Part shown: in pieces, positions 61,193-64,000 of the stretch
How the letters are laid out: each line of letters opens with the position of its first letter
Numbering within the stretch: position 1 is the stretch's first letter
Source: Variovorax gossypii
GTDB taxonomy: Bacteria; Pseudomonadota; Gammaproteobacteria; Burkholderiales; Burkholderiaceae_C
Direction: 5' to 3'
Assembly (NCBI RefSeq): GCF_003965815.1
Contig: NZ_RXOE01000001.1
Span: 1,240,001-1,304,000 of the forward strand
DNA length: 64,000 nt
Notes under the pieces: generated by a model
Told to the model about the DNA's origin: nothing
The model's input: the letters and a program-made list of their open reading frames with translations, nothing else
Databases searched by the model: none
Translations under genes and position numbers: made by a program

Positions 61193-62170
61193 TCAGTCGA
61201 CGGCCGCGCCGGAGGCCTTGACGATCCGCGCCCACTTGGCGAGGTCGTCGTGCAGCAGCGCCGAGAAATGTTCGGGGGTGGTCGGCGCGGCGATCTCCAC
61301 GCCCTGCTGGTCGAGCTTGTCGCGCAGGTCCTTCGAGGCCAGCGCCTTGCGCGTGGCGTCCTGCAGCGTGGCGAGCACGTCGGCCGGCACGCCCGCGGGA
61401 GCGAAGAGGCCGATCCACAGCGTGCCGTTGTAGCCGGGCACGGCCTCGGCGATGGTGGGCACGTCGGGCAGCACGGGAGAGCGTTTCTCGCCGCTGACCG
61501 CCAGCGCGCGCAGCTTGCCGGCCTTGATGTGCGACAGCGCCGAAGGCAGGCTCGCGAACACGATGGGCAGCTGTCCGCCCAGCACGTCGTTGAGCGCCGG
61601 TGCCACGCCCTTGTACGGCACGTGCTGCATCGAGATGCCGGCCATGCTGTTGAGCATTTCGCCGAGCAGGTGATTGAGCGTGCCGTTGCCGGCCGAGGCG
61701 TACTGGTAGTTCGCGCCCTTGGCCCGCGCGAGCTTCAGGAACTCGGCGAGGTTCTTCGCCGGGAACGAAGGGTTGACCAGCAGCACGTTGGGCACCGCGC
61801 CGACGAGGCCGACGGGCTTGAAGTCCTTCTCGGGGTCGAAGCCCGGGTTCTTGTACAGCGCCGGGTTGATGGCCTGGCTGCTGCTGATGGTCATGAGCAG
61901 CGTGTAGCCGTCCTTCGGGCCCTTGGCCACCAGCTGAGTGCCGATGTTGCCGCCCGCGCCGGGGCGGTTGTCGACCACCACGCTGGCGTTGTTCATCACC
62001 TCGCCGAGCTTCTGGCCCACGAGGCGGCCGACGATGTCGTTGGTGCCGCCCGCAGCCTGGGGCACGACGAGCGTGACGGGGCGCGAGGGATAGCCTTGCG
62101 CGAGCGCGGGGCCCGCCGGAAGCACGAACGCGGCCGCCAGCGACAGCAGCGCCAATGCGCGGAATTTCAT
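61193..62170 (-). CDS. Bug-family periplasmic solute receptor
   Basis: 325 residues from ATG 62170 with the signal peptide KFRALALLSLAAAFVLPAG ending ALAQG. YPSRPVTLVVPQAAGGTNDI, ASVVVDNRPGAGGNIGTQLV and HVPYKGVAPALNDVLGGQLP are typical. It is the first gene of the minus-strand cluster and divergent from the LysR gene at 62292 (121-bp gap). Two Bug receptors (this and 57180) flank the CoA-thioester enzymes, which suggests the operon serves uptake and breakdown of one or two organic acids. Confidence 0.93.
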   Translation of the reverse strand: MKFRALALLSLAAAFVLPAGPALAQGYPSRPVTLVVPQAAGGTNDIVGRLVGQKLGEVMNNASVVVDNRPGAGGNIGTQLVAKGPKDGYTLLMTISSSQAINPALYKNPGFDPEKDFKPVGLVGAVPNVLLVNPSFPAKNLAEFLKLARAKGANYQYASAGNGTLNHLLGEMLNSMAGISMQHVPYKGVAPALNDVLGGQLPIVFASLPSALSHIKAGKLRALAVSGEKRSPVLPDVPTIAEAVPGYNGTLWIGLFAPAGVPADVLATLQDATRKALASKDLRDKLDQQGVEIAAPTTPEHFSALLHDDLAKWARIVKASGAAVD

Positions 62171-62291
62171 GTGTCTTGTCTCCATGGCCCGCATGGTCTG
62201 CCGCCCTACCCTCGCGCGCAATCTGCCATTTCGGAACCCAGCCTTCCGCATTTCCGAAGGCTGCGGGCATCCCGCGGCCTACCATCGCCCG

Positions 62292-63206
62292 ATGCTCTTC
62301 GACCTCACCGACCTGCGCCTCTTCGTCGCCACAGCCGAGCTCGGCAACCTCACGCGGGCGGCCGAGCGCCAGCACATGTCGCTGGCTGCCGCCAGCGCGC
62401 GCATCAAGGCGCTGGAAACGCAGGCCGGCCTGCAACTCCTTCAGCGCGAGGCCCGGGGCGTGCGGCTGCTGCCGCCGGGCGAAGCCTTCCTGCATCACGC
62501 GCGCCTCGTGCTCCACCAGACGGAGCAGTTGCGCGCCGACCTGCTCGAGTACGGTGGCGGCCTGCGTGGACACCTGCGCGTGTTCGCCAACACCACGGCG
62601 GTGACCGACTTCCTGCCCGAGATCCTGCCGGGCTTCCTGGCGCGCAACCCGCGCATCAACGTCGACCTTCAGGAAAAACCGAATGCTCAGATCCCGCGCG
62701 GCGTGCTCGACGGCCGCGCCGACATCGGCATCGTCGCCGGCCGCGTCGACACGCTGGGGCTGGAAGCCATTCACTTCAGCACCGACCGGCTGGTGCTCGC
62801 AACCTCGCGCAAACATCGCTTCGCCAAGCGCAAGAAGATCTCTTTCGCCGAGACGCTGGACGAGGACGCCATCGGCATGCAGCAAGGCAGCACGCTGCAG
62901 ACCTTCCTTGCGCAGATCACCGACAACCTCGGCAAGCGGCAGAAGCTGCGCATCCAGCTCGGCAGCTTCGACGCCATGTGCCGGATGATCGGCAACGGCG
63001 TGGGCATCGGCGTGGTGCCGGAGTCGGCGGCGCGGCGCAACCAGGAAAGCATGCAGCTCGCGCTCATCGACCTCGCCGACGCCTGGTGCGTGCGGGAGCG
63101 ATACCTGCTGGTGCGCGACCGCGCGGCGCTGCCGATCTACGCGCAGGCGCTGGTCGACACGCTGTGCCGGCACTATGCCGAGCAGCAGGCTTCGTCAGAA
63201 AGCTGA
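62292..63206 (+). CDS. LysR-family transcriptional regulator
   Basis: 304 residues from ATG 62292. MLFDLTDLRLFVATAELGNL and ARIKALETQAGLQLLQREAR make the winged helix; the recognition helix reads AERQHMSLAAASARIKAL. The effector domain has MIGNGVGIGVVPESAARRNQ. It is divergent from the Bug/MaoC/CaiB/CitE cluster and is its likely regulator, sensing a substrate or CoA-ester. Confidence 0.91.
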   Translation: MLFDLTDLRLFVATAELGNLTRAAERQHMSLAAASARIKALETQAGLQLLQREARGVRLLPPGEAFLHHARLVLHQTEQLRADLLEYGGGLRGHLRVFANTTAVTDFLPEILPGFLARNPRINVDLQEKPNAQIPRGVLDGRADIGIVAGRVDTLGLEAIHFSTDRLVLATSRKHRFAKRKKISFAETLDEDAIGMQQGSTLQTFLAQITDNLGKRQKLRIQLGSFDAMCRMIGNGVGIGVVPESAARRNQESMQLALIDLADAWCVRERYLLVRDRAALPIYAQALVDTLCRHYAEQQASSES

Positions 63207-63262
63207 ATGCGGCACCGTAAAAACAGCAACTTGCGCGCGAATGCTGAACAACCCGCTCCCGT

Positions 63263-63378
63263 CCCCATTTTCCGTGGACAACTTTGGGGGTAACTCATGA
63301 GGAGCCTTGTAAAACGAATGCAAGTCGTTGTTTTACAAGGGTATTCCTTAGTTTGCTCAAAATTTGGGCGGTGAACAA
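63263..63378 (+). repeat. Diverged 116-bp direct repeat, copy 1
   Basis: Begins CCCCATTTTCCGTGGACAAC and ends GCGGTGAACAA. Inside, CTTGTAAAAC (63306-63315) and GTTTTACAAG (63330-63339) form a perfect 10-bp hairpin. The sequence is much richer in A and T than the genes around it. It differs from copy 2 at about 14 of 116 positions, by eye. A further partial match to its core (GAACAACTTTGG) occurs at 63373-63384. Confidence 0.85.
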
Positions 63379-63508
63379 CTTTGGCCACCAAAACCGCTTC
63401 ACCGGGCCCTCAAACAGCCTCCAGGCCCAGTTTTTCACGGTTTCCCGTGAGCGAAAAACGCTATCGGATCAGCCACTTGCGACTGGAATGTGGAAAAGCC
63501 GGCTTCTT

Positions 63509-63624
63509 CCCCATTTTCAGTGCACAACTTTGGGGATAACTCATGCGGAGCCTTGTAAAAGGAACGCAAGTCGTTGTTTTATAAGGGCATTCCACACTTT
63601 GCCCAAATTTTGAGCGGTGAACAA
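63509..63624 (+). repeat. Diverged 116-bp direct repeat, copy 2
   Basis: Same order of blocks as copy 1: CCCCATTTTCAGTGCACAAC, TTTGGGGATAACTCATG, the CTTGTAAAA / TTTTATAAG hairpin (one base changed so that a G-U pair replaces G-C) and GCGGTGAACAA. The two copies together with the 130-bp spacer fill the otherwise gene-free stretch 63207-63661. No open frame or known mobile element is present. Confidence 0.85.
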
Positions 63625-63661
63625 GATGCCGCTGGCAGCGGGTGCCGGTGGCAAAAATCTG

Positions 63662-64000
63662 CTAGCGCAGGGAATAGACGCCGTTCGCCCAGAACGCGCC
63701 GGCGGCCGTCTGGAGCGAGACCGTCACTTTCCTGTTCTGCGGATCGACCTGCACTTCGCCGCCCGTGACCGGTACGACGACAGAAGGGAACGGACTTTCA
63801 TCAGTGAGGACGATCTGCCCCGCTTCATAGCGCGCAGCCACGACCGGCTTTTCAGGCAGGCGAATCGACAGCGACGCGACCTCCCCGTACAGGAAGCCAC
63901 CGTGACCGGAGATCGCCCACTTTCCGGTGGGCGCCTTCAGTGAAATCAGGTGAACCGGCTCCCTGCCCGCGCGGCAGCTGCAATCGAACGTGGCATACCG
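63662..64000 (-). CDS. Unknown protein, C-terminal 112 residues (truncated by window)
   Basis: The frame is open at the window edge and ends at TAG 63664-63662. The visible part is beta-rich: PVHLISLKAPTGKWAISGHG, GEVASLSIRLPEKPVVAARY and VDPQNRKVTVSLQTAAGAFW ending NGVYSLR. No signal, motif or family is recognisable from this portion. The codon use is typical of the other genes here, so it is probably real. Confidence 0.6.
   Translation of the reverse strand, partial: RYATFDCSCRAGREPVHLISLKAPTGKWAISGHGGFLYGEVASLSIRLPEKPVVAARYEAGQIVLTDESPFPSVVVPVTGGEVQVDPQNRKVTVSLQTAAGAFWANGVYSLR

Noticed and set aside
1..64000. CRISPR arrays, insertion sequences, prophage, tRNA or rRNA genes
   Set aside because: No regularly spaced short repeats, transposase motifs, phage structural genes or tRNA/rRNA-like sequences were seen on either strand. 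The 63263/63509 repeats are only two, long and diverged, so are not CRISPR.

Overview
The window is high-GC, densely packed Gram-negative chromosome. Several traits point to a Comamonadaceae betaproteobacterium close to Variovorax: five Bug-type periplasmic solute receptors, many LysR regulators paired with short catabolic operons, a Gram-negative porin, a PhbB-type acetoacetyl-CoA reductase and a cobN/chlD cobalt chelatase. This assignment is inference from gene content. I see no rRNA, tRNA, CRISPR array, insertion sequence or prophage.

Layout. 1-13100: the end of a membrane sensor kinase, a LysR/quinone-oxidoreductase pair, a low-GC patch with two unknown genes, a lipoprotein hydrolase, and two Bug-linked catabolic operons (AtuA pair; LigI-like amidohydrolase with porin). 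13100-27000: Rieske oxygenase with LysR, a nitrobindin-like barrel, HxlR/SugE/azoreductase, a chromosomal APH(3'')-like streptomycin kinase, a cupredoxin, a NAD-epimerase/MocR pair and small unknowns. 25987-34332: a defence-like retron island. A WGR-domain ATP-dependent DNA ligase is divergent from a three-gene unit of a large HEAT/ARM-like protein, a winged-helix/SWIM zinc-finger protein and a retron reverse transcriptase. A structured retron ncRNA lies between the SWIM gene and the reverse transcriptase. This gene set matches what I recall as the type XIII retron architecture.

34339-39100: acetyltransferases (one frameshifted), a possible 20-residue leader ORF, a RIO kinase, a BtuF-like binding protein, a SET protein and RidA. 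39217-50900: a cobalt/cobalamin operon on the minus strand. It opens with a cobalamin riboswitch and continues with a TonB receptor, PepSY protein, CbiM, CobW, CobN and ChlD. ChlD carries an A7 slippery site and a downstream stem-loop at the end of its AAA+ domain. This predicts that one gene makes both the small subunit (ATPase) and the medium subunit (ATPase plus VWA) of the chelatase.

50987-64000: two small unknowns, a Kef-type antiporter, DctA, PhbB, a DJ-1/PfpI protein with CinA, and a CoA-thioester cluster (CoA-transferase, CitE-like lyase, MaoC-like hydratase, two Bug receptors, LysR) that resembles itaconate/C5-dicarboxylate degradation. The far end holds a diverged 116-bp direct repeat, each copy containing a hairpin, and a truncated unknown gene.

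The two most valuable items are the retron island with its readable ncRNA and the frameshifting chlD inside a riboswitch-controlled cobalt operon.
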